64,000 nucleotides of DNA from Cryptomeria japonica (lineage: Eukaryota; Streptophyta; Pinopsida; Cupressales; Cupressaceae): the NCBI RefSeq assembly GCF_030272615.1, contig NC_081415.1, positions 109,636,406-109,700,405 of the forward strand. The letters are read 5' to 3'. The position numbers were made by a program, and so were the translations under genes. The notes beneath the pieces are model-generated. The model had not been told where the DNA came from. It did not search any database and saw nothing but the letters and a program-made list of their open reading frames with translations. Of this stretch, positions 45,880 to 58,538 are shown one piece after another; within the stretch, counting starts at the first letter, position 1, and every line of letters begins with the position of its first letter.

Positions 45880-46400
45880 TTTAAAATTTTAATTCTAAAT
45901 GGATTTAGATTACATTTAGTTATTAGTTAGAATGTGTCTTTAACTTTTTAAAATTAGATTTAGTTCTTTAGATTTTTAAAAATTAGATTTAGTTTTTTTT
46001 TAAGTTTTTTTTGTTAAATTAGATTTTACTTTCTGTTTTTTTAAGAGTTAGATTTAGTTTTTTTAGTTTTTTTAAATTTAGATTTACTTTTTAGATTTTT
46101 TTTTTTAAATTAGATTTAGTTTTTAAGTTTTTTTAAAATTAGATTTAGTTTTTAGATTTTTAAATTAGATTTAGTTTTTGTTTTAAATTGGATGGAATTT
46201 TTGTTATTTTTTAGATTATAGTTTATTAATTTAATTTAGATTTAGATTAATTTAATTAATTTAATTTTTTAATTTAGATTTTTTTATTTTGGATTTTGTT
46301 AGTTAATTTAGAATTAGTTAGGTTTTAGTTTTGTTCATTTAAATCTTTAATTAGATTTGTTGGATTAGTTAGTTTTTTTAAAAAATTTAAATTTTTAGTT
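45880..46400. repeat. degenerate T-rich tandem array (TTAGATTTAGTTTTT units)
   Basis: Over about 500 bp the word TTAGATTTAG, separated by runs of T, recurs many times with irregular spacing. It looks like a decayed minisatellite. It ends just before a possible gypsy primer site, so it may be part of an LTR. Confidence 0.75.
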
Positions 46401-46420
46401 CACTAGTTTGTTGTTTCATA

Positions 46421-46436
46421 TGGCGACGTTTTCTTT
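46421..46436 (+). other. possible degenerate primer binding site of element L
   Basis: TGGCGACGTTTTCTTT resembles the TGGCGCCGTTGCCGGG (Asp tRNA) primer site of many plant gypsy elements at its first ten bases. It is preceded by TTTCA two bases upstream. Weak. Confidence 0.3.
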
Positions 46437-47774
46437 TGGTTGATTTTTTTTTTTTTGTGGACTAATCTGGACTCTCATTTTTGTGTAGGCTATAATCGAG
46501 CATCGAAGACCATAATTTTGAAACTACTAATGACATTTGGTGCAAGATGTCTGATGAAGACTTGATTTTGAAATTGATTGTCTATTAGTTTAGAAAACAC
46601 TTCGATTGATGCTTTAAAATTAACCAGTGTTTTGAGCAATAGGCTCTTTTTGTTTTACCTTTTAGAGGATCTACCTCTCGAGAAGCCCTTAAGGCTCGGT
46701 GGGAGGGAACAACCCAAGTGGTAACGACGCTAAGGCCAAGCCCATCCAAGCCACTATAAATGAATGTGTCTGTGAGGAAACTTGCAGGCAACGGGTGTCG
46801 ATGTGTCATACCGATGTATGTCTCCCTTAGCATATGTGTGATGCATAAAAACTTGCAAGGGTTGGGAGGCCTCATTAATTTGAGTGAAACGCCGCATGTA
46901 TGGCCACCTGAATGGATGCCCTTACTAGAAACTCCTTGTTTTAGAAACCAAAAACTTTTTAGTTGTTGGTACAAGAGGTCGGACATCTAATGTCATCTCA
47001 CATCCTTACGGTTCTTAGTAGAGATACAAAGTTTGCCATGGGGAGTTTTCATGGGGACTAATGCTTAGCTACCCTGGAGAAGTGAGATTCATGGAGTGGA
47101 GCTAGTGGGGTCAAACATCTAAGTATTTTCTCTGAGCAAGCATAGTTGGGGAAACCCAAGTGAGATCCAACAACTATTGTCCTAGCTAGCCTTACGATTG
47201 TGCTTGAATGTTTTTTTTATTTCAAAATCAAACAAGCATTCTGTCTGTCATGTTTTCTGAGTGTGTGCAAAACAAACAAGAATATTTCATAATCAGCACC
47301 ACTTGAAATTGAAACCTTGCAAAACAACATTGTCATTGAAACATCGAACCTGTGTTCTCAAAACAAGCATGTCAAATCTCTTGAGACATCATTTTCCAGT
47401 TTTGATCTTTTAGGTTCTTTCATAGTCACATCATCACACCTTTTAGGACCTTGCATTCCACCCTTAGATCATACCTTTGCATATTTCCTTTAGGTCTTAT
47501 CCTTGCATCACGTCCTTAGGTTCCACCATTAGGTCAAACCTTTGCATAACGCCCTTAGATCAAACCTTTGCATACCATCATTAGGTTATACCCTTGCATA
47601 ATTCTCTTAGATCATATTCATAATCTTTGCATAGCCTTACATCATTTTCTTAGAACACACCCTTTATCCTTACACACCTTCATAAGGTCATACTTGAATT
47701 CTTGTACATCCTCATCTCCCTTTAGGAATTAATCCCACCTCTTGTATACTTCAATCAAAATTCTAAAATAACCT
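46437..47774 (+). other. leader region of element L, left part
   Basis: Non-coding. The 46640-47190 stretch is richer in GC and more complex than its surroundings but yields only an unsupported antisense frame (46585-46986). From about 47400 the text is pyrimidine-rich, with repeated CCTTAGGTC and CTTTGCAT words that continue on the far side of element K (55500-55980). Confidence 0.45.
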
Positions 47775-48973
47775 TGTAATAGTGGGAAAATGGTGAATGA
47801 TAACTCAAGAATGAAACTACCCTTTCCCTCAAAGAGAGATGAGAGTTTCGCTATTGATTACCATTCAAGCACTTTTCACCATTACATTAGAAAGAGAGGA
47901 TAATTCACTAGATTCAATCTCTCCACATAAAGATGGTAGATTGAATTTTGAATGAATTGGGAATGCTAAGTTGATCCCCTCTTTCTTGTTTGATTTGGAA
48001 AGGAAATTGATTGAATTATGTAGTGCAAAAGTGACAAAGAACTTATTATAACTTGAGATTGGGATATGAGATGAAGTTGTGCACTTGGAGCTGGTAGTAA
48101 AATGTCGAGACGAAGTCGCCCTGTGAATTTGAAGAAAAGTTGTCAGACCATGGCAAGAATGCACATAGTCCTCCGAAAAATCCTTGAAATGAAAAGGGTT
48201 TTTCCGTCTCTGTAAATGAAGCCTGAATCCAAAAGTACAGTTGCGCACCTACAACCTACACACGGGAAATAGAGAAAAATGGGTTGGGATTGGGGATTTG
48301 CCTTTAGGTCAAACCCTAGTTTTAGAATTAACCAAGTAATGAAAGAAAGTATTTGCAAGTAGCTATAAATGAAAGACTGAACTGTAAATCACCTCAAGGG
48401 AGGTTGTGATAGCAATGTTGATAGAAATGCTTGTGTGGAATTAAATATTGAAATCAATCTCCTCTTCAATGGTTGAATCCTTGACTTGAATGCAACACAT
48501 AGCCTTGAAGGAAGACTTGAGAATGCTCAATGTTGGAAAAGAATGCTTGAATGCTTGATCGTTTGTGCAAATTGAATCTATCCAACTTTGACCTATCCAA
48601 CTTATCCAAATGAGAGGACGAATGCCCCTTTAAATATATGTTAGTGGATTTGAATTTCGTCACGGGTCGACATCGGGGGAGTTTCTCGCCCGAGGCACAA
48701 CCAACACTGCAACCCTAGGAAGGGTACTGCCCCAAAATAAGGCAGGGACAAGGGTGCCACGCCCCTTTCCTAGGAGGACAAGAGCACCATGCCCATGTCC
48801 TACCCCTTTCTCCAGGACAGAGTGCGGACGAGGTGATGCAGAGGCCAAGGAAGAAGTTGTTTCCGAAGCTGAGCAATCTTCGGTCTCCGATTAGGATAGA
48901 GGATTCAAATTTACATACGTGAGAACCCTAATGCAGTCAAAAATTGCTAGGGTCATAATTTTATGATACTACA
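47775..48973 (-). repeat. 3' LTR of element K
   Basis: About 1.2 kb, TGTAATAGTGGGAAAATG to GATACTACA, matching 54241-55472 throughout. A GC-rich block (48660-48850) has repeated GGGACAAGGGTGCC-type words. Confidence 0.92.
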
Positions 48974-49725
48974 TTTAGCCCCCACTTTAGTGGGAGTATA
49001 AGTGTACGCCAATACTATTAGTAAATTACAAGGAAACAAGATTGAAAGACTTTTACCACGTCAAGAAGGCAAGATGCGCCAAGCCCCCAGTGGACTTAGG
49101 ATCTTATGACTTCGATTGTCAAAGTAAAAGGGAAGATCGAGAAGGGGAGAACCATGACTGCAAGTAGCAAAGTTCCCTTCACTATGAGTCATGAAAGCAA
49201 GGATACTAAATAATACAAAGCAAAACAAAGTTCACTAAGTAATTCTAAGTATCACAAGAAGGAAAGTATGAGCGGAGTGTATGCCCCCACATTAAAGCGA
49301 TCACATGTGCCTTATCGAGGGTGATTTCTTTAAGATAGGATACACCCAAGAGAGAGAGAAGAGAGGGAGCATGTTATCACAAGGATTTATCCCCCAATCA
49401 AGGAATAAACCCAAGGATAATGAACACAAAACACGAGGTAGTGTCACTTTCCTCGGGGTCAATATGATGTATGATAACTCATGTACATCATGTATGTATA
49501 TGCATATAATAATCTTCATTCCCCAAAGAAGGACACTACCTTAGAAGAAAGGGAAGAGAGGATGTCTTTTGATTCAACATGAAAGAGATCAAAAGAAGAT
49601 GCCAATGCTTTGCATCGTCCCCAAGTAGACATTAAGGAAACAATTGAAGAACAGGGATACTCATAGAATAATGGTCACAAAAGAGAAAGAAAGGAGAGAG
49701 AGAAAGATCTGCAATGCTAATATTG
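48974..49725 (-). other. 3' untranslated region of element K
   Basis: Non-coding. It contains the polypurine tract complement next to the LTR and a second G/C-run near 49084 (CCAAGCCCCCAGTGG). Confidence 0.6.
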
Positions 49726-52700
49726 CTAATCGAGCATGACATTTGCCTCCCGATCTTGGTTATCACTGTTTCGGGAAGGCGAGCAATATGTCAGAGGAGC
49801 GATATTGAGCACAGTAGATGGATCTATCACAAGATCCAAACAAGGACTATACTCATGTTGTAAGTCACTTTGTTGGGTTTGTGAAAACTCAGTTGATAAA
49901 TGCTTGTCTACATCAACATATTCATACTCACTATTAGAAGCATTAGGAGTTGTATTGCCATTATGAATAACATTTTCACCCATTTCCTCATCAAAGTTTA
50001 GAGAAAGAGGAGAAAGAACATGAATAGGAGTAAAACCATCACATGTTTTGTGCAACTTATGATTTGGAGATGTAGGTTGAACATCTTGCTTAGGAGAAAA
50101 GGGAATCATGTTAACTATCCAAGTTTGAGGAGTTTGAATATTTTGAGGGATAGTTTCACGAGCTCAAACACAGCATCTTCGTCGATATTCTCTCGCACAA
50201 TGATTCCATCGATTCTTAGTGGAAGGCTGAGAAGGAGGAAGAACACTTTAAAAAGTAGGAGTGTTTCTTTCCTTGATAGTTGAAGGTTTAGGTTGAGGTC
50301 TTTTTGGTTGAACAATAGGAGAAACAGGCCACTTCTCTCGATAAGAGGAAGGAGGTGGAACTACGCCATATAAAGGAGGAATATTAGGTGTAGGAAGGAG
50401 ACCAGGTTCATCATGAGGAGGAGGTATAGGTCTAACCTTAGGAAGAATATTGTTGTTCTCCCTAAGAGAAGATAAAGTCACATCCATAGGGGTAGGTGGA
50501 CAATCTTCCTTAGGAGGGAGATTAGTTCTATCCATTAGGGAAAGAACCTCATCTTGAAGAATAATAGGAATGTCAAATGTTGGCGATCTAGGTTGACTTA
50601 AGGATAAGATCATGTCATTCTTCCCTTTTTGATAAGATTGATAAAGAGCATCGCTCCTTGATGGAAGAGATTGAAACTGTTTAGGCCAAAAGAGATCAAT
50701 AGGAACACTAGGGCTTCTTTCAGATGGATGAAATAAGCTATGGTTCACAATTATAGCCTTCATGGAAGATAACCAAGGATAGCCCAACTTCACATGGAAT
50801 TGCTCAGAAGAAGGTATGATAACAAAGTCAACATCCATGGATTTAGAATGAACCTCAATAGGAAGGGTGATAGAACCAATGGTAGGACAAGAGAAGCCAT
50901 CAAATAACTTCACAACGATATTAGAAGCATCATATAATGGTTTATGCAATCGTAAAATGAAAAGATACTCTTCAGTTATGACATTAACCATGCAAGAGGG
51001 ATCAATCAGGGCACCACGGCAAGGGATATCCTTAACCTTCGCCACTATGTATAAAGGGCCACCAAGTGCTCTAATGGTCTCACTAGGGTTAAATGTAATA
51101 CAAGGATCTTTAGGCATATCCTATTTTTCTACCATATTAACCAAGTTTGGAGCCATAGAGGTGAATTCTTCAAAAGTGAGAGAATTAGGCACAATCTCAA
51201 TAACGTTAGAGGTATGAGATGGCAAGGGATCAGTGAAAATCTTAAGATTTTGATTAGGAGGAAAAAATGATTTATTCTCTTTATCATTCACATCTGCCAA
51301 AGATATAATATTATTATCAATCAAGTCTTGAACCTTATTTTTCAATGCAAAACATTTCTAAACAGGTTGACGATTGAATTGGCAAAAGGAATTGTTATCA
51401 AAATAAGGAGATGCAAGTTTGGAAGGATCAATTTGTTTTATGGGAGGAAGTTTGATAACATTTATGTGCAACAACTAAGACATAATACTATGTAAAGATT
51501 CATTCAAAGGAGTAAACTGTCTTTCTCTTTGGAAAAATTTAGAAATAGAAGGCACACATGTTGTAGCATTCACATGGTTGTTGTTGATTGGATCATTGAA
51601 CTTGGTGACTCTTTTTGTTGGTTTGAACTTCACAAATAGTTGTTTAACACTCTCCCCCTTACCACTTGGAGCTATAGGAGCGGATTAATCCATTTGACTC
51701 ACAACCAGTCGATAATTGTGGAGTGTTGTACACAACTACGGAAAGGAAGTAAACTCAGACAAAAGAAGCTTTTCTCTGATATCTTCTTACAAATTAGAAA
51801 TGAAAATTCTTTGAATATCATTATCAAGAACATGAAAAGAAATTTGAGCACACAAATGCTTAAATCTACCAATGAAATCAGTCACTTTTTCTTTAACACA
51901 TTGTTTACAATGTATTAAATCAGTCAAAATGATTTTAGGACCAATGTTGTTTTGAAATTGTTGGATGAAAGCATTTGCCAATTATTGAAAAGAAGTGATA
52001 CAATAAGAAGGCAAAGAGCAATACCATTGTAAAGCCTTATCTCTTAGTATTCTTGTAAACAGTTTTGCAAGCAATCTTTGATCATAAGAAAAATCGGTAC
52101 ACAAGGTTTGGAATATTTTGACATGCGTAAGAGGATCACCCTTTCCATTATAGAGTTATAATTGAGGGATCTCAACATGTTTAGGTGGTACAACTTTAAC
52201 AATATCAAGAGAAAGTGGGCTTGCAACATCAAAGGTGGGCACACTAAACTTGGATTGACTCATGGAAGCAATTTGTTGTTGTAAGGAAGACCCGTTTGAG
52301 CAAGATTGTTAATTGTTATTTTGGTGGAGGAATTGATGTTAGACATAGGTGATTGAGTAGGTGGTGTGATGTTATTGAAAGAAGGCATGGACTGAGAATA
52401 AGGTGGTGGGACATTATGATAAGTAGGTATTGGTGATTATTGGGTAGGAAAAGGGACACTTAAAGGAGGAATGAAGTTTTTGAAGGAATTCCCCCCTTGT
52501 GTCACTCTAATTGGTTGAGGAATAATAGTAACACTCATGGAAGACATAGGTAAAGATGGAGGATTAAATGAAGAAAAGGGATTTCCCCCATGACCCATGG
52601 TTGTAGGAATGATATTTGAGTTGAAGTAGTTATGATGTTAGATGTGAAAGTAGGAACAGTAGTCCTGGGATTAGTCAAAGGAATTGAAGGATTGACTTGT

Positions 52701-53127
52701 GTTGAAGGTTGTGAGTAACCTAAGGTTTCAACACAACTCTTGATAGGAATGACATTAGAATCAACAATATGTGCAATGCCACGTAATATATCAATTCCAT
52801 TCTTATCACTTTCAATCATGTGTTTAAGGCCTTCAATTAATGGAAGAGCTTCACAATTAGGGTATTCTTGGGACATCCATTGTTGAAAGTTATCAAATTG
52901 ATTGTCCAATGTGGAAAGTTGATCTATAGAGACCCTAGTTAAAGCTTCTTCTTCATCATGGGATGAATAGGCACATGATTAGGATGGGAAGAATTAGCAT
53001 GATCCTCATTAAAGAAGTCACCTAGATTGGGCTCCATCTCCTCGGTAATTAAACCTTGGGAAGCCTTAATTGTAATGCTTCGTCTAACAGGGATAGGATA
53101 GGTAGGACTAATAGTGGTAAAATGCAT
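49726..53127 (-). pseudogene. gag-protease polyprotein of element K, interrupted
   Basis: Reading leftwards: the N-terminus at about 53127 (MHFTTISPTYPIPVRRSITI), a region at 52535-52909, the gypsy gag core at about 51660-52100 (ANAFIQQFQNNIGPKIILTD, VKEKVTDFIGRFKHLCAQIS), a degenerate knuckle-like stretch (FCQFNRQPV-stop-KCFALKNK), then a retropepsin-like domain at 50740-51117 (VKDIPCRGALIDPSCMVNVI ... VKLGYPWLSSMKAI). Its catalytic triplet is D-P-S rather than D-S/T-G. A proline-rich stretch and an acidic C-terminal tail (49726-50109) end it. Stops and frameshifts interrupt gag. The proline-rich region stands where RT would normally begin, and homologous spacing in L suggests this is the family's normal design. 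Confidence 0.8.
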
Positions 53128-54221
53128 GCACTAGAGGGAAAATTTAAATTTTGAATTGTATAACAAAGCTTACAAAATTGAGTAATGCAAAATTCAAGAA
53201 GATAATGATTACACAATTTGAACTTTGTTGGGGGAAGAGGATGACACAATTTCCAAAAAAATGAAAGGAAATTGGAATTTTTAAAATTAGGGCCAAGGGA
53301 AGACCACTTAATTTTAAAATCATAATTTTTAAAATCAGGGCAAACTATAATTAACCTCTTAATTTTAAAAAGTGTCTTGAAATCTGAAATGTTAAATTTT
53401 GAAGGAATTTCTTATTCTAGAGGGATCAAAAATCGATAAAATTGGTCAATCTTCCGGATTTAGGCTATTAAATACAGTCATAACAGTCTCTCGAAATTTC
53501 AGAAAAAAAGTCAAGGACCGTGGTGGGAATGCACATGGTCCGACCAACTTTTTTTGAAATTTTCAGGGATGGATATTACGATGATTTTAAAGCTAACCCC
53601 AAAAAATTGGCAAATTTTACAATCTCTAGATGGGTGAAATGAAGGCGCAAATATGAAAATAGGACCCTATTAGGGTTTTGAAGAAAAAGAGGAATTGAAT
53701 TGTAATTTTCAAAAGTGTTAAACCTAATGGATAGGGACACCTTAGAAATTTGAATGTAAATGAAATTGATTTGAAATTCACACAAAATCCAATTAGTTTT
53801 AAAAATTAGGGTTGGATGACCTAACCACTTAATTTTGAAATTTGAATTTTGGGAAGAAGGGGGGAAATTGAAATTTTGAATTGTACGAATGAAGACAAAT
53901 CTAAGAACAATCAAAAATCTGAAAATTAAATTGAAATCCAATTTTTGCACAAGTTCAATATGATTTTCGAAAATTAGGGTTTTGACAAATAACCTCTTAA
54001 TTTTGTAGATTTTAATTGCAAATTGAACAAGACAATGAAAAATTGAATTTGACAAACAAAGCAATTTTCAGATATAAGATAACCACAAGCAATTTTTACA
54101 AATCACAAGTTCAGTTTTAATTTTAAAAAATAGGGTTTTGAATGATTTAACCACTAAGTTTGTAGAAAGTTGAAACTTGTAAATGAAAAATATGCAATTT
54201 TATCCAAAGGAAAGCATGCAA

Positions 54222-54237
54222 GATGTCGGGTTCACCA
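54222..54237 (-). other. primer binding site of element K
   Basis: The minus strand reads TGGTGAACCCGACATC, 3 bases after the LTR end. It differs from the Met-tRNA site of the copia elements, and the matching tRNA was not identified. Confidence 0.65.
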
Positions 54238-54240
54238 AAA

Positions 54241-55472
54241 TGTAATGGTGGGAAAATGGTGAATGATAACTGAAGAAGGAAACTACCCTTTCCCTCAAAG
54301 AGAGATGAGAGTTTCTCTATTGATTACCATTCAAACACTTTTCACCATTACATTAGAAAGAGGAGAGGATAATTCACTAGATTCAATCTCTCCACACAAA
54401 GATGGTAGATTGAATTATGAATGAATTGGGAATGCTAAGTTGATCCCCTCTTTCTTGTTTGATTTGGAAAGGAAATTGATTGAATTATGTAGTACAAAAG
54501 TGCAAAGAACTTATTATAACTTGAGATCAGGATATGAGATGAAGTTGTGCACTTGGATATGGCAATAAAATGTCGCGACGAAGTCGCCCTGCTATTTGAA
54601 GAAAATTTGCCCAGACCGTGGCAGGAATGTACAGGGTCCTCCGAAAAATCCGCGAAATGAAAATAGGTTTTCCATCTTTGCAAATGAAGCCCGAATCTAA
54701 AACTACAGTTTCACACCTGCAACCTACACATAGAAAAGAGAGGAAAATGGGTTGGGATTGGGGGTTTGCCTTTAGGTGAAACCCCAGTTTTGGAATTAAC
54801 CAAGTAATGAAAGAAAGTATTTGCAAGTAGTTGTAAATGAAAGACTGAATTGTAAATCACCTCAAGGGAGGTTGTGATATTAATGTTGATATAAATTTTT
54901 GTGTGGAATTGAATGTTGAAATCAATCTCCTCTTCAATGGTTGAATCCTTGACTTGAATGCAACACCTAGCCTTGAAGGAAGACTTGAAAATGCTCAATG
55001 TTGGAAAAGAATGCTTGAATACTTGATCACTTGTGCAACTTGAATGTCTCCAACTTCTACCTATCCAACTTATGCAAATGAGAGGATGAAAGCCCCCTTA
55101 AATACATGTTAGTGGATTTGAATTTCATCATGGGCCGACATTAGGGGTGTTTCACACCCGAGGCACAACCAACAATGCAACCCTAGGAAGGGTCCTGCCC
55201 CAAAATAGGGCAGGCGCAGGGGCACCATGCCCCTGTCCTGGGAGAACAAGGGAACCACACCCCTATCCAAGGGGGACAGTGGCACCATGCCCCTATCCTA
55301 CCCCTTTCTCTAGGGCAAAGTGCGAATGGGGTGATATAGAGGCCAAGGAAGAAGTTGTTTCCGCAAGCTGAGAAATCTCTAGTCTCCGATCAGGCTAGAG
55401 GATTCAAATTCGCATGCATGAGGACCCTAATGCAGTCAAAAATTGCTAGGGTCACAATTTTATGATGCTACA
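54241..55472 (-). repeat. 5' LTR of element K
   Basis: TGTAATGGTGGGAAAATG to GATGCTACA on the plus strand, 1,232 bp. Its GC-rich block at 55190-55310 is a little longer than that of the partner (one more GGGGCACCATGCCCC-type unit). Confidence 0.92.
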
Positions 55473-56077
55473 AACCCAAAAACATTTCTTGCACTTAGGA
55501 TTTCTCGTCTTAGGTCTGACATCAACTTTTGATCATCAATCACCCTTATCACTTGAGGTACATCTTCCTTGAGTTAGGGAACCTATCAGTGTCTTTGAGT
55601 TGGTATTTCACTTGGATTTCATCATCTCCTATCATAGCATGCCCTATTTTTGATCACTTATCCTTTTATCTATCCATCATAGAACAAGTCAAAACTCACA
55701 TTGCAAACATTTTTCAGACCTAGGGTATCGTTAGTCCTTGCATCAAACATCATTCATCCTCATATCCCATTTAGGGATTAACATTTTGCATTGATCTTTA
55801 TCATATCCCAATCTCACCTTCCTATTACATACTTTGCACCTTAATCTAAACATTTATCCTTAGTTACGTCCTAACCTCACTCATGTCATATAGTTCCCCC
55901 TTTGCACTTTAGGGTTTGCATCACACCTTGAGTCTCATTCATCGTCATATCCATAAACCTTGGGTCAAAGATTAAAACTATCATAAATCTCCATGGATAC
56001 CTTGGCCCAACAAATTCAAGATCTCATGAGAGAAATATATGGCATTCAAGTCCAACAAAAAGATTCAATGACCCCTC

Positions 56078-57316
56078 TATTGGCAACTTGGAGGAATTGA
56101 TTATGTGTTGCATTGATGTTTTGTCATTGATGGCAACACCGACTGTTTTGGTTGTTTACCAGTTTTTGATAGGTTTTGGTAGAGTGGTTAGATTATGATA
56201 TTGTTCTAGTATGTTTTGGCTTTTGGAATTGGTTGGATCTATCATTCATGCTATTCAGATGCATATCATGATCAGTTGGTTTGATATTTGATGAGTCCGA
56301 TGCTATCATTTGCTCTAGTAAGCCTTTTAGTCACCGGTAAGGGTTTTACTAGAAGAGATTTGTTGAAGATATTTAGATGCATGTGATAAGTGGTGTTGGT
56401 GTGGCTTTTAGATGGCTTTCGGGATGCTATTGGTTATCTTGTTAATGTTCATGTTTATCGGTGTTGTTGGATTTGGTTTATGGCGACCTATTTTGGGTCT
56501 GGTCTTATTCTACTAGGTTATGGACTGGATTATGTAACATGTTGGTGGATGATCTCAATGTGTTACCAGATGGATTTATTGATTGGATTATGTTGTTTTG
56601 GTCTTAGGCCAACTCGTTTGATCATTGGATTGTGGGTTTATGTTTTGAATTTATTGTATTATGTTTTAGGTGGCCGAAGTAATTGTTTAGGTCTCGAGTT
56701 GGTATAAATATGATGTAAGATCTCTTTGTACATCATGGTTATGTGATTATCTATGTGTGAATAATGTTCTAAGAATATGCAGGAGTTTTGGTCGATCATA
56801 GGTGATTGAACTGGGTTGGTAAGAGAGGTTTAAGACCTCTGATACAGAGCTTAACCAGAACTATACTCAGGCATAGGAGATGCTATCTTTGCAGTTCACT
56901 CTTCTTTCCAGATTGTAGTCTGGATTTCTTTTGTAGTTAGTGAGGATCCTTTTGTGATGAGCAGTGCACTCTAGGTTATTGGTCTTCTTTCATATGCATG
57001 CCCCTCATTTTGTAATCACATACTTACTGCAGAAGTATTATCTGATTGTGGGTAGGCTTCCCACCGTGGTTTTTCCCTTTACCGGGTTTTCCACGTACAC
57101 ATCTTGGTGTCTTGTGTTATGGATGGATGATAACTATTCTGTGATTTATGTTATTCTTGATTTCTATATCTATTATTCCGATATTTGGTTTATGCATTCC
57201 GATATTGAGTGTATGTGTTCCTGTAATAAGGTTTTGAATGCTTAAAGTTATGTAATCTGTTGACAACTAATTCACCCCCCTCTTAGTTATCCTCTGGTTA
57301 TCTAAGCTATCTAACA
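56078..57316 (+). mobile_element. solo LTR (copia type) in gag of element L
   Basis: 1,239 bp with a perfect CCCTC duplication (56073-56077 and 57317-57321). It runs TATTGGCAACTTGGAGG to AGCTATCTAACA; the canonical TG start has become TA. It contains the TTGTCATTGATGGCAACA word, the GTGG-(U-rich)-CCAC motif (57066-57094) and ATTCACCCCCCTCTTAGT near its end, so it is of the copia group of A, D, E and F. No primer site or internal region. Confidence 0.92.
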
Positions 57317-57577
57317 CCCTCTTGAGATACAATTTAATGATATCAGGAACAAAAAACTTCAAGGAATGCTAAAACAATTACATAAGGTGGAACAACAAGT
57401 AATTGAAAATCAAAAGCCAAAGCTTGAATAAGATCCCATGACTCCTTCACTAAGACAACAAGACATTTCTTCTAAGTGTCCCCTAGATAGACAGTTTATA
57501 CCTTTGGGACAATCTATTGAGTTAGCTTTAGAAGATCTTCTTGAGCACAATCTTATCATATTTCCTAACAAGACCAC

Positions 57578-58538
57578 TATTGACCATTGACACTCATTTG
57601 GTTTAGTAGTGTTGTCATTGATGGCAACACATATCAGTTTTGGGTTGGACTCTTAATCGACACTCACCGATATTCATGGTTTGGACATAGGCATTCAACA
57701 TTTGATGAACTGGCAAGTCAAGGACTTCGATAACCGATAGGAAAGGGAAACCGAAAAACTAGGAATCGATAAATGAGGCCGACATAGGAGATTGATCTGG
57801 TAGGTCTACACAACAACGATCAAAGGCATCAATCTCAAAGTTTAATGAATTTATTTTTGTTTAGGCCAGCATGTAAATAAATTTTCCTATCATTGTAAGC
57901 CGACATAAGGCAATTATGTTTGTGTTTGGGAAGGGTATTTAAGTCAGTCTAGTTAGGTTATTTTGTAATGTAATGGAATATATTGATGTGATATTGTGTG
58001 AACGATCTTGATCAAGAGAATACGAATGTAATATTTTGTAGTCAGTCTTGGATATTGGTTTAGAGGTTTGGGAAGCGAAGCAAGATACCGATAAGGGAAA
58101 CAGAGTCAAAACCGGTACAAACTGTGCTTTAACCAAAACTCATCCAGCATAGCAGATGCACTTTCAGAGTTTAGAATTTCATTTGTAACTCCATATTTGG
58201 TGTTTCTAGTCAGTGAGGCTCCTTTTGTGATGAGTAGTTTTCTCTAGGCAGTTGGTCTTCCTATATATGCAAGCCCCTATTGTAATATTTATTCATTTGG
58301 CCAGTGGATAGTTATTGTGGGTCATCAATCCCACTATGGTTTTTCCTCTTTGAGGTTTTCCACGTATAATTCTCTGAGTTATGGTTTATGCTCTTCTGGT
58401 TGCCTCATTTTTATTTTCTATTATATTCTTTATGTTTACCTATTACTAAATTACGTTGTTAATAAGGTTAAAATCGATTATATCGACAAAACATTGATTC
58501 ACACCCCCCCCCCCTCTTAGTGTTCTTGGATTCCAACA
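57578..58538 (+). mobile_element. solo LTR of the D family in gag of element L
   Basis: 961 bp with a perfect ACCAC duplication (57573-57577 and 58539-58543). It runs TATTGACCATTGACACTC to GGATTCCAACA. Ends and body resemble D's LTR (TTGACACTCATTTG, TTGTCATTGATGGCAACA, GTGTTCTTGGATTCCAACA). The TG start is now TA, as in its neighbour. Confidence 0.93.

Larger units (their letters stand above)
47775..55472 (-). mobile_element. non-autonomous Ty3/gypsy element K (gag-protease, no RT)
   Basis: LTRs at 47775-48973 and 54241-55472. Flanks are AACCT (47770-47774) and AACCC (55473-55477), four of five matching. The polypurine complement TTTAGCCCCCACT abuts the left LTR (48974), and the primer site lies inside the right LTR. 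The internal region of about 5.3 kb encodes gag, an aspartic protease-like domain and a proline-rich C-terminal part. No RT, RNase H or integrase appears anywhere. Inserted in the leader of L, a related family. Confidence 0.9.

Noticed and set aside
45880-46400. CRISPR-like array
   Set aside because: The units are degenerate and have no unique spacers of constant size. This is plant nuclear DNA.
46585-46990. 133-residue minus-strand ORF and 76-residue plus-strand ORF
   Set aside because: They overlap each other, lack any recognised domain, and lie in the leader of L.
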